A DNA stretch of 64,000 bases from Sinorhizobium sp. BG8 (GCF_016864555.1 NZ_CP044011.1:3863501-3927500); one strand, 5' to 3'; shown: positions 36,367 through 45,785, numbered from the stretch's first letter. Numbers and translations: made by a program. The notes: generated by a model not told the origin, from the letters alone.

Positions 36367-36873
36367 ATGAAGCAGAACAGCCATGCGGCAAGACAGGCGC
36401 CGGAGAAGCGCTCCGCCACAGAACGCCATGAGGAAGCGATAACCGAAGAAGGTTCGATCGACTTCGAAGTGATTGAAGGTTTCTTTTTCGCCTATCGCGA
36501 CTTCATCTCCGATCCGGATGCCATTCTCGAAACGATCGGCTTCGGGCGCGCCCATCACCGCGTGGTCTACTTCGTCAGCCGCGAACCCGGAATGACAGTG
36601 GCCGATCTGCTGGACACCCTCAGGATCACGAAGCAGAGCCTCGCGCGCGTCCTCAAGCAACTGGTGGATTCAGGTTATATTCGGCAGGTCACCGGCCCGG
36701 AAGATCGCCGGCAGCGCAAGCTCTATGCCACACGCGCAGGCCGGGAGCTCGCGCTGGCGCTGGCGGAGCCACAGTCCCGCCGCATATCCCGCGCATTTCA
36801 GGACTTCACGGCAGACGACAAGCGTGCGGTAATGCGCTTTCTAGCCGGAATGCAGAACACGCGCGAAAGCTAA
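36367..36873 (+). CDS. petP: MarR-family regulator PetP
   Basis: The 168-residue winged-helix regulator has the DNA-binding part GMTVADLLDTLRITKQSLARVLKQLVDSGYI and wing GPEDRRQRKLYATRAGRELA. It matches the PetP type found upstream of petR in alphaproteobacteria. The petR gene starts 24 bases after its stop, so they form an operon together with the histidine kinase gene. Early work linked petPR to cytochrome bc1 expression in Rhodobacter; the role in rhizobia is less clear. Confidence 0.85.
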   Translation: MKQNSHAARQAPEKRSATERHEEAITEEGSIDFEVIEGFFFAYRDFISDPDAILETIGFGRAHHRVVYFVSREPGMTVADLLDTLRITKQSLARVLKQLVDSGYIRQVTGPEDRRQRKLYATRAGRELALALAEPQSRRISRAFQDFTADDKRAVMRFLAGMQNTRES

Positions 36874-36896
36874 AGCGCGGCAAGGGAACGAAGACC

Positions 36897-37598
36897 ATGA
36901 TCGCGACCGTACGACCTGCGGACGACGCAGCCCATCTCCTTGTTGTGGACGACGACAGGCGAATACGCGAACTGCTCAATCGTTACCTCGTGGAACAGGG
37001 GTTTCGCGTGACCGTTGCAGGTGATGCGGACGAGGCGCGGCGCAAGCTCAACGGCATCGATTTCGATCTGATCGTGATGGACGTCATGATGCCGGGCGAA
37101 AGCGGCCTGACGCTGACCCAGAGCCTGCGGGAAATCAAGTCGGTGCCGATCATCATGCTGACGGCGCTCGCGGAGTCCGACGCACGCATTGCGGGCCTCG
37201 AGGCCGGGGCCGACGACTACCTCCCGAAGCCCTTCGATCCGCGCGAACTGGTCCTGCGGGTCAACAACATATTGAAGCGCAACGCGCAACCGTTCGCGCC
37301 CAAGATCGAACAGGTAATCTTCGGGCCCTACACCTTCTCGGTCGTCCGGAAGGAATTGCGCCGCGGTAGCGATAGTATCAAGCTGACAGACCGCGAGCAG
37401 GAGATCATGATGCTCTTCTCGCTCAGGGCCGGCGAGACCATTCCCCGGCATGAGCTGATCGCGGGCGATGCCGAGGTCGGTGAGCGCACGATAGACGTGC
37501 AGATAAACAGGCTTCGGCGAAAGATAGAGGATGATCCGTCCAATCCGGTGTGGCTTCAGACGGTTCGCGGCATAGGCTACCGCCTCAGTGTAGAGTAA
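36897..37598 (+). CDS. petR: OmpR-type response regulator PetR
   Basis: The 233-residue protein has a receiver domain (LLVVDDDRRIRELL; phospho-acceptor Asp in DLIVMDVMMPGESG; Thr in IIMLTALAES; Lys in DYLPKPF) and an OmpR winged-helix DNA-binding domain (LTDREQEIMMLF, RTIDVQINRLRRKIEDDP, VRGIGYRL). It is probably phosphorylated by the kinase encoded 44 bases downstream. The petP-petR-kinase order is conserved in Rhizobiales. Confidence 0.92.
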   Translation: MIATVRPADDAAHLLVVDDDRRIRELLNRYLVEQGFRVTVAGDADEARRKLNGIDFDLIVMDVMMPGESGLTLTQSLREIKSVPIIMLTALAESDARIAGLEAGADDYLPKPFDPRELVLRVNNILKRNAQPFAPKIEQVIFGPYTFSVVRKELRRGSDSIKLTDREQEIMMLFSLRAGETIPRHELIAGDAEVGERTIDVQINRLRRKIEDDPSNPVWLQTVRGIGYRLSVE

Positions 37599-37641
37599 CG
37601 AGAGCAAGGCGCATCAATTTGCGAATGGCCAGGGCGGCGAA

Positions 37642-39021
37642 ATGACCACGTTCGAAAATTTCAAGCGGGAAATTGCCCGCACGCCAGCGACCGGCTGGCG
37701 GCGCGTGGCGCGCTGGATGCGCCATCAGATGCCGACCGGCCTCTATGCGCGCTCGCTGCTCATCATCATCATCCCCATGGTGATTCTGCAGTCGGTGGTT
37801 GCCGGCGTGTTCATGGAGCGGCACTGGCAGCTCGTGACGCAGCGCCTGTCGACTGCCGTCACGCGCGATATCGCCGCGATCATCGACATGATCGACACCT
37901 TCCCGCCCAACAGCGATGCCGACATTGCCCGCATCGCGCGCGAGCGGCTCGATCTCAACATTTCCATCGACAAGGGCACGGAGCTGCCGCCGCCCCGCCC
38001 GAAGCCGTTCTTCAACATTCTCGACCACATCCTGAGCGAGGAAATCTCCGACCAGATCCATCGGCCATTCTGGATCGACACCGTTGGCGATAGCAACCTG
38101 GTCGAAATCCGCATCCTGCTGAACGACGAGATCCTCAGGGTCTACGCGCGCCGCAGCCAGACCTATGCCTCCAACACCCATATCTTCCTGGTCTGGATGG
38201 TGGGAACGTCCCTCGTGCTGTTGGCAATCTCGATCCTGTTCCTGCGCGGACAGATCCGGCCCATCCTTGCGCTGGCGAAGGCAGCCGAAAGCTTCGGCAA
38301 GGGGCAGAAAATGCCCGAGGACTTCGCGCCACGCGGCGCCGACGAGGTACGCCGCGCGGGGCTTGCCTTCATGCTGATGCGCGAACGGATCGAGCGGCAG
38401 ATCGAGCAGCGTACCGCCATGCTCACCGGCGTCAGCCACGACCTCAGGACGATCCTCACCCGCTTCAAGCTCCAGCTTGCGCTTGCCGGCAACAGCCCCG
38501 AGCACGACGCGCTGAGCAAGGACGTCGAGGACATGCAGACGATGCTCGAAGGCTACCTCGCCTTTGCGCGCGGCGAGGCCGAGGAGGACGTCGGGCGCCT
38601 GAACCTCGGCGAGCTCTTCGACAAGCTAGGAATGGAGGCAGAACTGCTTGAGCGCGATTTCAGCTGCGAGATCCATGGCGACGATACCGTGCTGGTCCGG
38701 CCGAACGCCTTCACGCGCCTCGTTGCGAACATCGTCTCGAATGCCCTGCGCTACGCCGGAAAGGTCCATGTGGAGTCGCGCAATCGCGCAAAGTGGCTGA
38801 CCATTACGGTCGATGACAATGGGCCCGGTGTTCCCGAGGCTTTCCGCGACGACGTCTTCAAGCCGTTCTTCAGGCTCGACGAAGCGCGCAATCTCGATGC
38901 TTCGGGAACGGGCCTTGGGCTGGCGATCGCACGCGACATCGCACGCAGCCACGGCGGTAACGTCACGCTCGCCGACAGTCCCATGGGAGGTCTTCGCGCC
39001 GTGATCCGTATTCCCGCCTGA
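37642..39021 (+). CDS. EnvZ-like sensor histidine kinase
   Basis: The 459-residue inner-membrane kinase has TM1 (SLLIIIIPMVILQSVVAGVF), a periplasmic domain of about 140 residues with a Pro-rich patch (ELPPPRPKPFF) and TM2 (IFLVWMVGTSLVLLAISILF). A HAMP linker, the H-box GVSHDLRTILTRFKLQL and an ATPase domain follow, the latter with N box NIVSNALRYA, DDNGPGVP and GTGLGLAIARDIARSHGG. It is the likely partner of PetR. The signal is unknown. Confidence 0.9.
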   Translation: MTTFENFKREIARTPATGWRRVARWMRHQMPTGLYARSLLIIIIPMVILQSVVAGVFMERHWQLVTQRLSTAVTRDIAAIIDMIDTFPPNSDADIARIARERLDLNISIDKGTELPPPRPKPFFNILDHILSEEISDQIHRPFWIDTVGDSNLVEIRILLNDEILRVYARRSQTYASNTHIFLVWMVGTSLVLLAISILFLRGQIRPILALAKAAESFGKGQKMPEDFAPRGADEVRRAGLAFMLMRERIERQIEQRTAMLTGVSHDLRTILTRFKLQLALAGNSPEHDALSKDVEDMQTMLEGYLAFARGEAEEDVGRLNLGELFDKLGMEAELLERDFSCEIHGDDTVLVRPNAFTRLVANIVSNALRYAGKVHVESRNRAKWLTITVDDNGPGVPEAFRDDVFKPFFRLDEARNLDASGTGLGLAIARDIARSHGGNVTLADSPMGGLRAVIRIPA

Positions 39022-39057
39022 CCGCACCTCGGGCCAGCGGATCGTTTGATCAATCCG

Positions 39058-39399
39058 TCAGCAGAGCTTCTTGCCGTTCGGAACCGGCTTGTCGGCTGCC
39101 GCCAGCACGATTGCCCCGGCCTCGTCCTCGAAACCCAGCGTGAGAACTTCGGAGCGTACGGGGCCGATCTGGCGCGGCGGGAAATTGACGACACCGAGCA
39201 CCTGGCGGCCGACGAGTTCCTCGGCGCTGTAATGCACGGTGATCTGCGCCGACGACTTCTTGAGCCCGATCTCCGGTCCGAAATCGATCAGGAGCTTGTA
39301 GGCGGGCTTGCGCGCCTCGGGAAACGTTGCCGCTTCGACGATCGTGCCGACACGAATGTCGACCTTTTCGAAATCGGCATAGGCAATCGTTTCGGTCAT
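39058..39399 (-). CDS. csaA: CsaA-type tRNA-binding domain protein
   Basis: The 113-residue stand-alone OB-fold protein resembles the C-terminal domain of methionyl-tRNA synthetase. It shows VDIRVGTIVEAATFPEARKPAYKLLIDFG, KKSSAQIT and VVNFPPRQIGPVRSEVLTLGF. In Bacillus, CsaA acts as a secretion-linked chaperone; alphaproteobacterial copies are poorly studied. It lies convergent to the kinase gene. Confidence 0.9.
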   Translation of the reverse strand: MTETIAYADFEKVDIRVGTIVEAATFPEARKPAYKLLIDFGPEIGLKKSSAQITVHYSAEELVGRQVLGVVNFPPRQIGPVRSEVLTLGFEDEAGAIVLAAADKPVPNGKKLC

Positions 39400-39460
39400 G
39401 GCAAATCCTTGTCAGATACGAGTTCGCCCGTCATGGACGGGCAGCAGGAAGTTCGAAAGG

Positions 39461-39492
39461 AAAAGCGAAGGGGCGGTCCGAACGCCGCCCCT
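39461..39492 (-). terminator. Terminator of proC
   Basis: On the minus strand an AGGGGCGG/CCGCCCCT stem (39469-39476 with 39485-39492) is followed by TCGCTTTT. It lies 22 bases beyond the proC stop. Confidence 0.75.
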
Positions 39493-39513
39493 GGCTGATC
39501 GAAGCAGAAACGA

Positions 39514-40338
39514 TCAGCCGGCAAGCTCTTGCGCGCGCTTGCGCGCTGCCTCGATAGCCGCATCGAAAAGCGGCTGCATGCCGTCCTCCGCCATCAGCAC
39601 AGCGAGGGCGGCCGCAGTCGTGCCACCAGGTGACGTCACGTTCTGCCTGAGGCGAGAAGCGTCATCGGGGGACTGGTAGAGAAGTTCACCAGCCCCCGCG
39701 ACAGTCTCCCGTGCGAGGCGCATGGCAAGGTCCGCCTTAAGACCGGCCTTGCGACCGGCCTCCGCCATGCACTCCACGAGATAGAAGACATAGGCAGGCC
39801 CGCTGCCCGAAACCGCGGTCACCGCATCGATGTCGGCTTCCGAATCCACCCATTCGACCGGACCGCTCACTTTCAGGAGCGAATGTACGAACTCGCGCTG
39901 GCCATCCGAGACGCCGGCGCTGGCATAGGCACCCGTCACGCCGCGGCCGACCATGGCAGGCGTGTTTGGCATGGCCCGCACCATGGCCGCATCGCCCAGA
40001 TGGGCGCGCAGGTTGGCAAGCGTCTTGCCCGCAGCGACCGACACGACAACCGTCTCCGGCCCGACGAGCGACTTCAGCGGCGGCAGCACCTGGTCGATGA
40101 CCTGCGGCTTGACGGCGATGAGCAGGACGCCGGCCTTCAGCCCTTCGGGCGCACCGGCTTCATGGCGGATGCCGCTATCGGCAATTACCTTCGCCATGGT
40201 GGGATTGGGGGCAGGATCGATGACGACGATGGAACTGCCGGGGACGCCGCTCTTCAGCCAGCCGGACAACATGGCACCACCCATGTTGCCTGCACCGACG
40301 AGAACGATCGGACCGGACGCTGCCACCGACATGCTCAT
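39514..40338 (-). CDS. proC: Pyrroline-5-carboxylate reductase
   Basis: The 274-residue enzyme carries out the last step of proline synthesis, reducing 1-pyrroline-5-carboxylate with NAD(P)H. The N-terminal Rossmann motif is VLVGAGNMGGAMLSGWL. Further markers are LIAVKPQVIDQVL, VRAMPNTPAMVGRG, and the C-terminal dimer/active-site region VSGSGPAYVFYLVECMAEAG and LRQNVTSPGGTTAAAL. Its start overlaps the stop of the ybjN-like gene by 4 bases, so the two are translationally coupled. Confidence 0.95.
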   Translation of the reverse strand: MSMSVAASGPIVLVGAGNMGGAMLSGWLKSGVPGSSIVVIDPAPNPTMAKVIADSGIRHEAGAPEGLKAGVLLIAVKPQVIDQVLPPLKSLVGPETVVVSVAAGKTLANLRAHLGDAAMVRAMPNTPAMVGRGVTGAYASAGVSDGQREFVHSLLKVSGPVEWVDSEADIDAVTAVSGSGPAYVFYLVECMAEAGRKAGLKADLAMRLARETVAGAGELLYQSPDDASRLRQNVTSPGGTTAAALAVLMAEDGMQPLFDAAIEAARKRAQELAG

Positions 40339-40835
40339 GCCTCTCCCACGGTCTCGAACAGAACTGCATCGACAGCGCCCTGCGCGTCCATGCCGGACCA
40401 GACGACGAACTGGAACGCCTGAAAATACGCTTCGCAGGTTTCAAGAGCACTGGAGAGCAGGACTTCCACCTGCTGATTCGTAGGCTCCGCCCCGCCTGCG
40501 AGAAGAAGAGACTGCCTGAAGATCACGACATCCTCATGGCGCCAGAGATCAAAATGTCCCATCAGCACCTGACCATTCACATGGGACAGAAGGCGGATGA
40601 CCTCGTTGACGCGGCTCTCGGGAACCTTGATGTCGAAGGCACAGGCCAGATGCAGCGCCTCGAACTCCTCCATCCAGGAAAAGGACACATGGTAGTCGGT
40701 CCACTTTCCTTCGACGGTCATCGCGAGCTCATCCTCACCCGATCGCTCGAAAGACCAGTCGTTGTTGGCAGCGACGAATTCGATCGTATCGACCGGATTT
40801 GACTGGCGCTCGACTTCCAATTCCATGAGGCTCAT
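40335..40835 (-). CDS. YbjN-domain protein
   Basis: The 166-residue cytoplasmic protein of the YbjN family (type III chaperone-like fold) contains DLWRHEDVVIFRQSLLL and TYNQ-like segments. In Rhizobiales it is regularly placed upstream of proC, and the 4-base overlap shows co-translation. YbjN proteins are small putative chaperones of uncertain role. A hairpin (CGTCGTGT/ACACGACG, 40866-40885) lies 30 bases upstream of its start. Confidence 0.85.
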   Translation of the reverse strand: MSLMELEVERQSNPVDTIEFVAANNDWSFERSGEDELAMTVEGKWTDYHVSFSWMEEFEALHLACAFDIKVPESRVNEVIRLLSHVNGQVLMGHFDLWRHEDVVIFRQSLLLAGGAEPTNQQVEVLLSSALETCEAYFQAFQFVVWSGMDAQGAVDAVLFETVGEA

Positions 40836-41224
40836 GCATCACCTTCTTGACCGGCAGGCATGCGTCGTCGTGTTCACACACGACGCGGCAAACCATACTC
40901 CGGATACGACATTGAATGATTGCCCGGCACTCTGCGCAGCTTGAACCAATTACCCTGCCTGAAGCTTGCGCGGCCCGTTTCGAATCATCATTTAAAATCA
41001 GTGTATAATGACGGATTCACTGCGCCAGCCCCCCGACGTCAATTTGTCGGGGACCATTGTGGACAGATGCTGTGAAAGAGATTCAGCCCAGGAACTTAAG
41101 CGACTCTGCGATAAGCGTTTTTCGCGAGTGTCCACAGGGGTAAAAAAATCATTAAAAAATTTGGTTGGCAGCGCCAGAATCAGCGCAACCGGAAGTCACA
41201 ACGCGACAAGCAGTGACGGCAGGC
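40836..41224. other. 389-base intergenic region with several hairpins
   Basis: No gene is supported. Visible are a hairpin at 40866-40885, an isolated TATAAT (41004-41009) without a good -35, a CCCCGAC/GTCGGGG hairpin (41031-41052), a distant pair TGTGGACA (41058-41065) and TGTCCACA (41129-41136), and then an A/T-rich tract (41140-41162). An unannotated small RNA is possible but unproven. Confidence 0.4.
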
Positions 41225-41485
41225 TCACTTTCCGCCTGCCGCTAGGGAAGCCTCGAGCGCTTCGATACGCTTCAGGAGCGCGTCGTTCTCGTCGCGGGCC
41301 TTGATCGCCATCTCCCTGACAGCCTCGAATTCCTCGCGCTTGACGACGTCGAGATTGTTTATCAGGCGCTCTGCCTGCGCCCGGAAAACAGTCTCCATTT
41401 CGCGCCGGACGCCCTGCGCCGCACCGGCGGCATCCGTCATCAGCTTAGCGAAGTCATCCAGAATGCGGTTTGCCCCAGTGCTCAT
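41225..41485 (-). CDS. ubiK: Ubiquinone biosynthesis accessory factor UbiK-like
   Basis: The 86-residue BMFP/YqiC-family protein has an amphipathic N-terminus ([29 protein letters not shown]) and a C-terminal trimeric coiled coil ([36 protein letters not shown]). In E. coli UbiK helps the aerobic ubiquinone hydroxylase complex and binds lipid. The ATG at 41485 fixes the family N-terminus. It is divergent from lgt. Confidence 0.85.
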   Translation of the reverse strand: MSTGANRILDDFAKLMTDAAGAAQGVRREMETVFRAQAERLINNLDVVKREEFEAVREMAIKARDENDALLKRIEALEASLAAGGK

Positions 41486-41682
41486 CGTCCGGTCTCCTCG
41501 TTCATGTCGTCGGCGGCATCGGCAGACTGCCGCGCCTTTGCCTTGAGGTAGGGTCTGACCCAATCCGTTGCAAGAAGAATCGAACAGCCGGAAGCGCGCC
41601 TTCGATCTGGAAATGCCAGAATCGTCTTGACCCGGCCCCGTGCGAACTTCATGTTCCGCGCAAAAACGATCGGATCCAGCCC

Positions 41683-42528
41683 TTGAACAGCGCCCTCAAT
41701 CTCCTCGCCACCATGCCGTTTCCGGATATCGATCCGATCGCCTTCTCGATCGGCCCGCTCGCGGTTCATTGGTACGGCCTCGCCTATGTCGCGGGCATTC
41801 TCATCGGATGGTTCTATGCAAGCCGCCTGATTGCGCGTCCCAACCTGTGGGCCGGCGGCGCTGCTCCGATGACCCGCGCCCACCTGGACGACTTCCTGGT
41901 CTGGGCGGCGGTCGGCGTCATCCTGGGCGGCCGGCTCGGCTACATCTTCTTCTACGATTTCGCAAACGTCGCCGCAGACCCGGTCCGCGCGGTTCAGATA
42001 TGGAACGGTGGAATGTCCTTCCACGGCGGCCTGACCGGAACGATCGTCGCGATGATCCTCTTTGCACGAAGGAACCGGATCGCGGTCTGGAGCCTGTTCG
42101 ACATCGTGGCCACGGTCGTGTCTGTAGGCCTCTTCTTCGGACGAATTGCCAATTTCATCAACGGCGAGCTTTGGGGCCGGCTGTCCGACGCCCCCTGGGC
42201 CGTGGTCTTCCCAAGCGGTGGCCCCTTCGCGCGCCACCCGAGCCAGCTCTACGAGGCAGGGCTCGAAGGTATCGTTCTGCTCGTCGTGCTCGCGATCGCC
42301 GTCTATGGACTGGGGGCCCTCAAGCGACCGGGGCTCGTCTCTGGCCTCTTCGTCAGCGGCTATGCGCTGTCGCGGATCTTTGTCGAATTCTTCCGTGAAC
42401 CCGATGCGCAACTCGGCTATCTCTATGGCGGATGGCTGACGATGGGCATGGTATTGTCGCTGCCGATGCTCGCTGCCGGCATCTGGGTATGCGCTTCCGC
42501 AATCGCCAAGCATCCTGTCAGAGAGTGA
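41683..42528 (+). CDS. lgt: Prolipoprotein diacylglyceryl transferase
   Basis: The 281-residue inner-membrane enzyme, with seven helices, transfers a diacylglyceryl group from phosphatidylglycerol to the lipobox Cys of prolipoproteins. The signature is seen in [11 protein letters not shown] and in [16 protein letters not shown], then [14 protein letters not shown]. The start is uncertain: TTG 41683 ([14 protein letters not shown]) matches the N-terminus usual in rhizobial Lgt, while ATG 41713 starts inside it. It heads a tight run with midA and pgeF. Confidence 0.93.
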   Translation: MNSALNLLATMPFPDIDPIAFSIGPLAVHWYGLAYVAGILIGWFYASRLIARPNLWAGGAAPMTRAHLDDFLVWAAVGVILGGRLGYIFFYDFANVAADPVRAVQIWNGGMSFHGGLTGTIVAMILFARRNRIAVWSLFDIVATVVSVGLFFGRIANFINGELWGRLSDAPWAVVFPSGGPFARHPSQLYEAGLEGIVLLVVLAIAVYGLGALKRPGLVSGLFVSGYALSRIFVEFFREPDAQLGYLYGGWLTMGMVLSLPMLAAGIWVCASAIAKHPVRE

Positions 42529-42546
42529 CCAGCAAGGGAGGATGCC

Positions 42547-43647
42547 ATGACGACACCACTCTCCGACAAGATAAAGTTCCTCATCCGCGCGAGCGGCCCG
42601 ATCAGCGTCACAGATTACTTCGCCCTGTGCCTCGCTGACCCGCAGCATGGCTACTACCGGACCCGCGAACCTTTCGGGCGGGAGGGCGATTTCATCACGG
42701 CCCCCGAGATCAGCCAGCTGTTCGGGGAAATGCTTGGCATATTCCTGGTCCATGCCTGGCAGAAGCACGGCGGCCCTACAGGCGTCCGCATTGCCGAGAT
42801 CGGCCCCGGCCGGGGTACGATGATGGCCGACATGCTGAGGGTCGTCTCGCGTCTCGCACCCGATCTCTACGAAGGCGCCACAGTGCATCTCGTCGAGACC
42901 AGCGAGCGGCTGAGGGAAGTGCAAAGGGAGACGCTCGGCACCCATGTCGGCCGCGTCAGCTGGCACGGCGGCTTCGAGGAAATTCCGCCTGGCTTCTTGC
43001 TTCTGGCTGCCAACGAGCTTTTCGATGCCATCCCCCTCCGCCAGTTCATCAAGACAGGGTCGGGCTTCCATGAACGAATGGTCGGTCTCGGGCCGGACGA
43101 CGAGCTGACTTTTGCAACGGGTGTTGCCAGCCTTGACCCGACCCTTCTTCCCGAAGGACATCGATCGGCCCCCGTCGGCACCGTTTTCGAGATTGCGCCC
43201 GCCCGGGAAGCGGTCATGGACGCGATCAGCGAGCGGTTACGGGACCAGGGCGGGACGGCGGTGATCATCGACTACGGTCACGAGGTGACGGGCTTCGGCG
43301 ATACGCTGCAGGCCGTGCTGAAGCACGCCTTCGACCCGCCGCTCGCCCACCCCGGACTGGCGGACCTGACGAGTCATGTGGACTTTGCCGATCTGGCAAG
43401 GACAGCGTCCCGCGGCGGCCTCCATGTACACGGCATCATGCATCAGGGCGATTTCCTGATGGGTCTCGGGCTCGGCGAACGCGCCTCGGCGCTCGGCCGT
43501 GGCAGGGACCAGGCGATGCAGCAATCGATCATCGCCGACGTCGAGCGACTGGCCGGATCGGGCGCCGGAAACATGGGGGACCTGTTCAAGGTTCTCGCCG
43601 TCAGCAGCGCACCGATCGCGCTGTCGCCGTTCCGGCATCCGGATTGA
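42547..43647 (+). CDS. MidA/NDUFAF7-type SAM-dependent methyltransferase
   Basis: The 366-residue protein matches COG1565. The N-terminal HGYYRTREPFGREGDFITAPEISQLFGE and SAM-binding IAEIGPGRGTMMADMLR are diagnostic, then NELFDAIPLRQF. Mitochondrial NDUFAF7 methylates an arginine of complex I subunit NDUFS2 during assembly. The bacterial protein may act on NuoD, which is inference. It starts 18 bases after lgt. Confidence 0.92.
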   Translation: MTTPLSDKIKFLIRASGPISVTDYFALCLADPQHGYYRTREPFGREGDFITAPEISQLFGEMLGIFLVHAWQKHGGPTGVRIAEIGPGRGTMMADMLRVVSRLAPDLYEGATVHLVETSERLREVQRETLGTHVGRVSWHGGFEEIPPGFLLLAANELFDAIPLRQFIKTGSGFHERMVGLGPDDELTFATGVASLDPTLLPEGHRSAPVGTVFEIAPAREAVMDAISERLRDQGGTAVIIDYGHEVTGFGDTLQAVLKHAFDPPLAHPGLADLTSHVDFADLARTASRGGLHVHGIMHQGDFLMGLGLGERASALGRGRDQAMQQSIIADVERLAGSGAGNMGDLFKVLAVSSAPIALSPFRHPD

Positions 43648-43740
43648 CACGGCGATGTCGAGCGGCCAACATCCCGCGCAAATCGCCCGGACCTTGTCGC
43701 CTGCGTCCGCCTGCAACTCCCTTTGCCCCGCCATTGAAGG

Positions 43741-44547
43741 ATGACTGACGAAACGATGATGGATGAAGCCGTGCCGTCTCCCGTCCAAAGCCCGCTGATT
43801 GCCGAAAAGGCGAACGCGGCCGTCCGCCACGGGTTCTTCACCCGCGAAGGCGGCGTGTCGACGGGCATTTATGCAGGGCTGAACGTCGGCCTCGGCTCCA
43901 GCGACGTGCGCGAAAGCGTGGAGGAAAATCGCGCCCGTGTCAGCCGCTGGTTCGGCGTTCCCGCCGGAAATCTCGCGACCGTCCATCAGGTCCACTCCCC
44001 CACGGTCCACATCATCGAAGGGCCGTACGACGGTCGTCGCCCTGAAGCCGATGCCCTGGTGACCTCGACGCCCGGAATTGTCCTCGGCGTGCTCAGCGCC
44101 GATTGCGGACCTGTGCTTTTCGTGGACGCCGAGGCCGGGGTCGTCGGTGCGGCCCATGCCGGCTGGAAGGGAGCCCTGACCGGCGTTCTGGAAAACACCA
44201 TCCGCGCAATGGAAACGCTCGGCGCCCGGCGCGAACGGATCGCCGCCGCGCTCGGTCCCTCGATCAGCCGGCGGCACTACGAGGTCGGTCCCGAGTTCGT
44301 GGAGCGCTTCATCGGAACCCAACCGGGCTACGAGAAGTTCTTCGGTCGCTCAACGCGCGAGGGACATGCGATGTTCGACCTGCCGGCCCTTACGATCGAA
44401 CGCCTGACCGACGCCGGCGTCACAGCAGAAAATCTCGATCTCTGCACCTATCCGGACGAGGACCGTTTCTTCTCGTATCGGCGTACGACCCATCGGCAGG
44501 AACCGGACTACGGTCGTCAGATTTCAGCGATAATGATACAAAAGTAA
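43741..44547 (+). CDS. pgeF: Polyphenol oxidase family protein PgeF (YfiH)
   Basis: The 268-residue YfiH-family protein has metal/active-site residues in VHQVHS, LSADCGPVLF and AAHAGWKGAL; GFFTREGGVS is at the start. E. coli PgeF edits peptidoglycan precursors carrying misplaced L-Ser. Other members show purine nucleoside phosphorylase or laccase-like activity. It is part of the lgt-midA-pgeF-M24 run, 93 bases after midA; a more internal start is possible. Confidence 0.92.
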   Translation: MTDETMMDEAVPSPVQSPLIAEKANAAVRHGFFTREGGVSTGIYAGLNVGLGSSDVRESVEENRARVSRWFGVPAGNLATVHQVHSPTVHIIEGPYDGRRPEADALVTSTPGIVLGVLSADCGPVLFVDAEAGVVGAAHAGWKGALTGVLENTIRAMETLGARRERIAAALGPSISRRHYEVGPEFVERFIGTQPGYEKFFGRSTREGHAMFDLPALTIERLTDAGVTAENLDLCTYPDEDRFFSYRRTTHRQEPDYGRQISAIMIQK

Positions 44548-44562
44548 TCAGGGAGGGACGCG

Positions 44563-45714
44563 ATGGCGCTTCATTTCGAGACGGAAGAATACGCCAACAG
44601 GCTACAGCGCCTGACCGCCCGCATGCGCGAGGAAAAACTCGACGCGGTGCTGCTCTTCGCGCAGGAAAGCATGTACTGGCTGACGGGCTACGACACCTTC
44701 GGCTACTGCTTCTTCCAGACGCTTGTGGTCAAGTCGGACGGCGACATGGTGCTTCTGACGCGCTCCGCCGACCTGCGCCAGGCCCGCCACACCTCAACGA
44801 TTGCCAACATCGAGGTCTGGGTGGATCGGGTGAATGCCGACCCGACGGTGGACCTCAAGAACCTGCTCAGCGAACTCGATCTGCTCGGCGCCCGCATCGG
44901 CATCGAATACGATACGCACGGCATGACCGGACGCGTCGCCCGCCTCCTCGACAATCAGATGCAGAGCTTCTGCCAGGTCAGTGATGCCTCGATGTTGGTC
45001 AGCCGTCTGAGGCTGATCAAGAGCCCGGCAGAGATCGTCTACGTGGAAAAGGCCGCGAGCCTTGCCGACGACGCGCTGGATGCCGCGCGGCCGCTGATCA
45101 GGCCGGGTGCGGACGAGGCAGAAATCCTCGCCGCCATGCAGGGTGCCATCCTCGCCGGCGGCGGCGACTATCCGGCAAACGAGTTCATCATCGGTTCGGG
45201 CGCGGATGCCCTTCTGTGCCGCTACAAGTCGGGGCGCCGGAAGCTGGACGCCGAGGACCAGCTCACGCTCGAATGGGCCGGCGTCAGCGCCCACTACCAT
45301 GCCGCCATGATGCGCACGGTGGTGATCGGCGAACCGACGGACCGCCACCGCGAGCTTTACAGCGCCTGCCGCGATACCATCCAGGCGATCGAGATGGTCC
45401 TGCGTCCCGGCAACACATTCGGGACCGTTTTCGATGTTCACGCGAAGATGATGGACGAACGCGGCCTTGCCCGCCACCGGTTGAACGCCTGCGGCTATTC
45501 TCTCGGCGCCCGCTTCTCCCCCTCGTGGATGGAGCACCAGATGTTCCATATCGGCAATCCACAGGAAATCGAGCCGGACATGTCTCTGTTCGTCCACATG
45601 ATCATCATGGATTCGGACACGGGAACGGCGATGACCCTCGGCCAGACCTACCTGACGACGACGGATACGCCGAAGGCGCTTTCGCGCTACGGTCTTGACT
45701 TCATCAGTTCCTGA
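44563..45714 (+). CDS. M24-family creatinase-like protein without usual metal ligands
   Basis: The 383-residue protein has the creatinase N-domain (residues about 1-150) and a pita-bread C-domain. Where metal-dependent Xaa-Pro peptidases have 'DxG...xDxTRT', it reads LEWAGVSAHYHAAMMRTVV. The 'GHGxG' His site reads CGYSLGARFSPSW, and the Glu sites are replaced by LFVHMIIMDSD. It is therefore more like metal-free creatinase or ectoine-hydrolase relatives, and probably hydrolyses a small C-N substrate rather than peptides. It starts 16 bases after pgeF. Confidence 0.82.
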   Translation: MALHFETEEYANRLQRLTARMREEKLDAVLLFAQESMYWLTGYDTFGYCFFQTLVVKSDGDMVLLTRSADLRQARHTSTIANIEVWVDRVNADPTVDLKNLLSELDLLGARIGIEYDTHGMTGRVARLLDNQMQSFCQVSDASMLVSRLRLIKSPAEIVYVEKAASLADDALDAARPLIRPGADEAEILAAMQGAILAGGGDYPANEFIIGSGADALLCRYKSGRRKLDAEDQLTLEWAGVSAHYHAAMMRTVVIGEPTDRHRELYSACRDTIQAIEMVLRPGNTFGTVFDVHAKMMDERGLARHRLNACGYSLGARFSPSWMEHQMFHIGNPQEIEPDMSLFVHMIIMDSDTGTAMTLGQTYLTTTDTPKALSRYGLDFISS

Positions 45715-45742
45715 TCCACGGGTGGCAAACGGGTCCCCGCGG

Positions 45743-45772
45743 TTGACAGCCCCCGCCGGCGGGCACCATAAA
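45743..45772 (+). promoter_or_regulatory. Promoter of the lipoprotein gene
   Basis: TTGACA (45743-45748) with CATAAA (45767-45772, 18-base spacer) or CCATAA (17-base spacer) gives a good sigma-70 promoter. Transcription would start near 45779. Confidence 0.6.
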
Positions 45773-45785
45773 TTCGTCCGGGGAA

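Noticed and set aside
41058-41162. A possible replication origin (DnaA-like boxes plus an A/T-rich tract)
   Set aside because: The boxes deviate from TTATCCACA, there are only two, and none of the usual alphaproteobacterial origin neighbours or repABC genes are here.
41482-43161. A 559-codon minus-strand frame over lgt and midA
   Set aside because: Both plus-strand genes are well-supported families; the antisense product has no recognisable domain.
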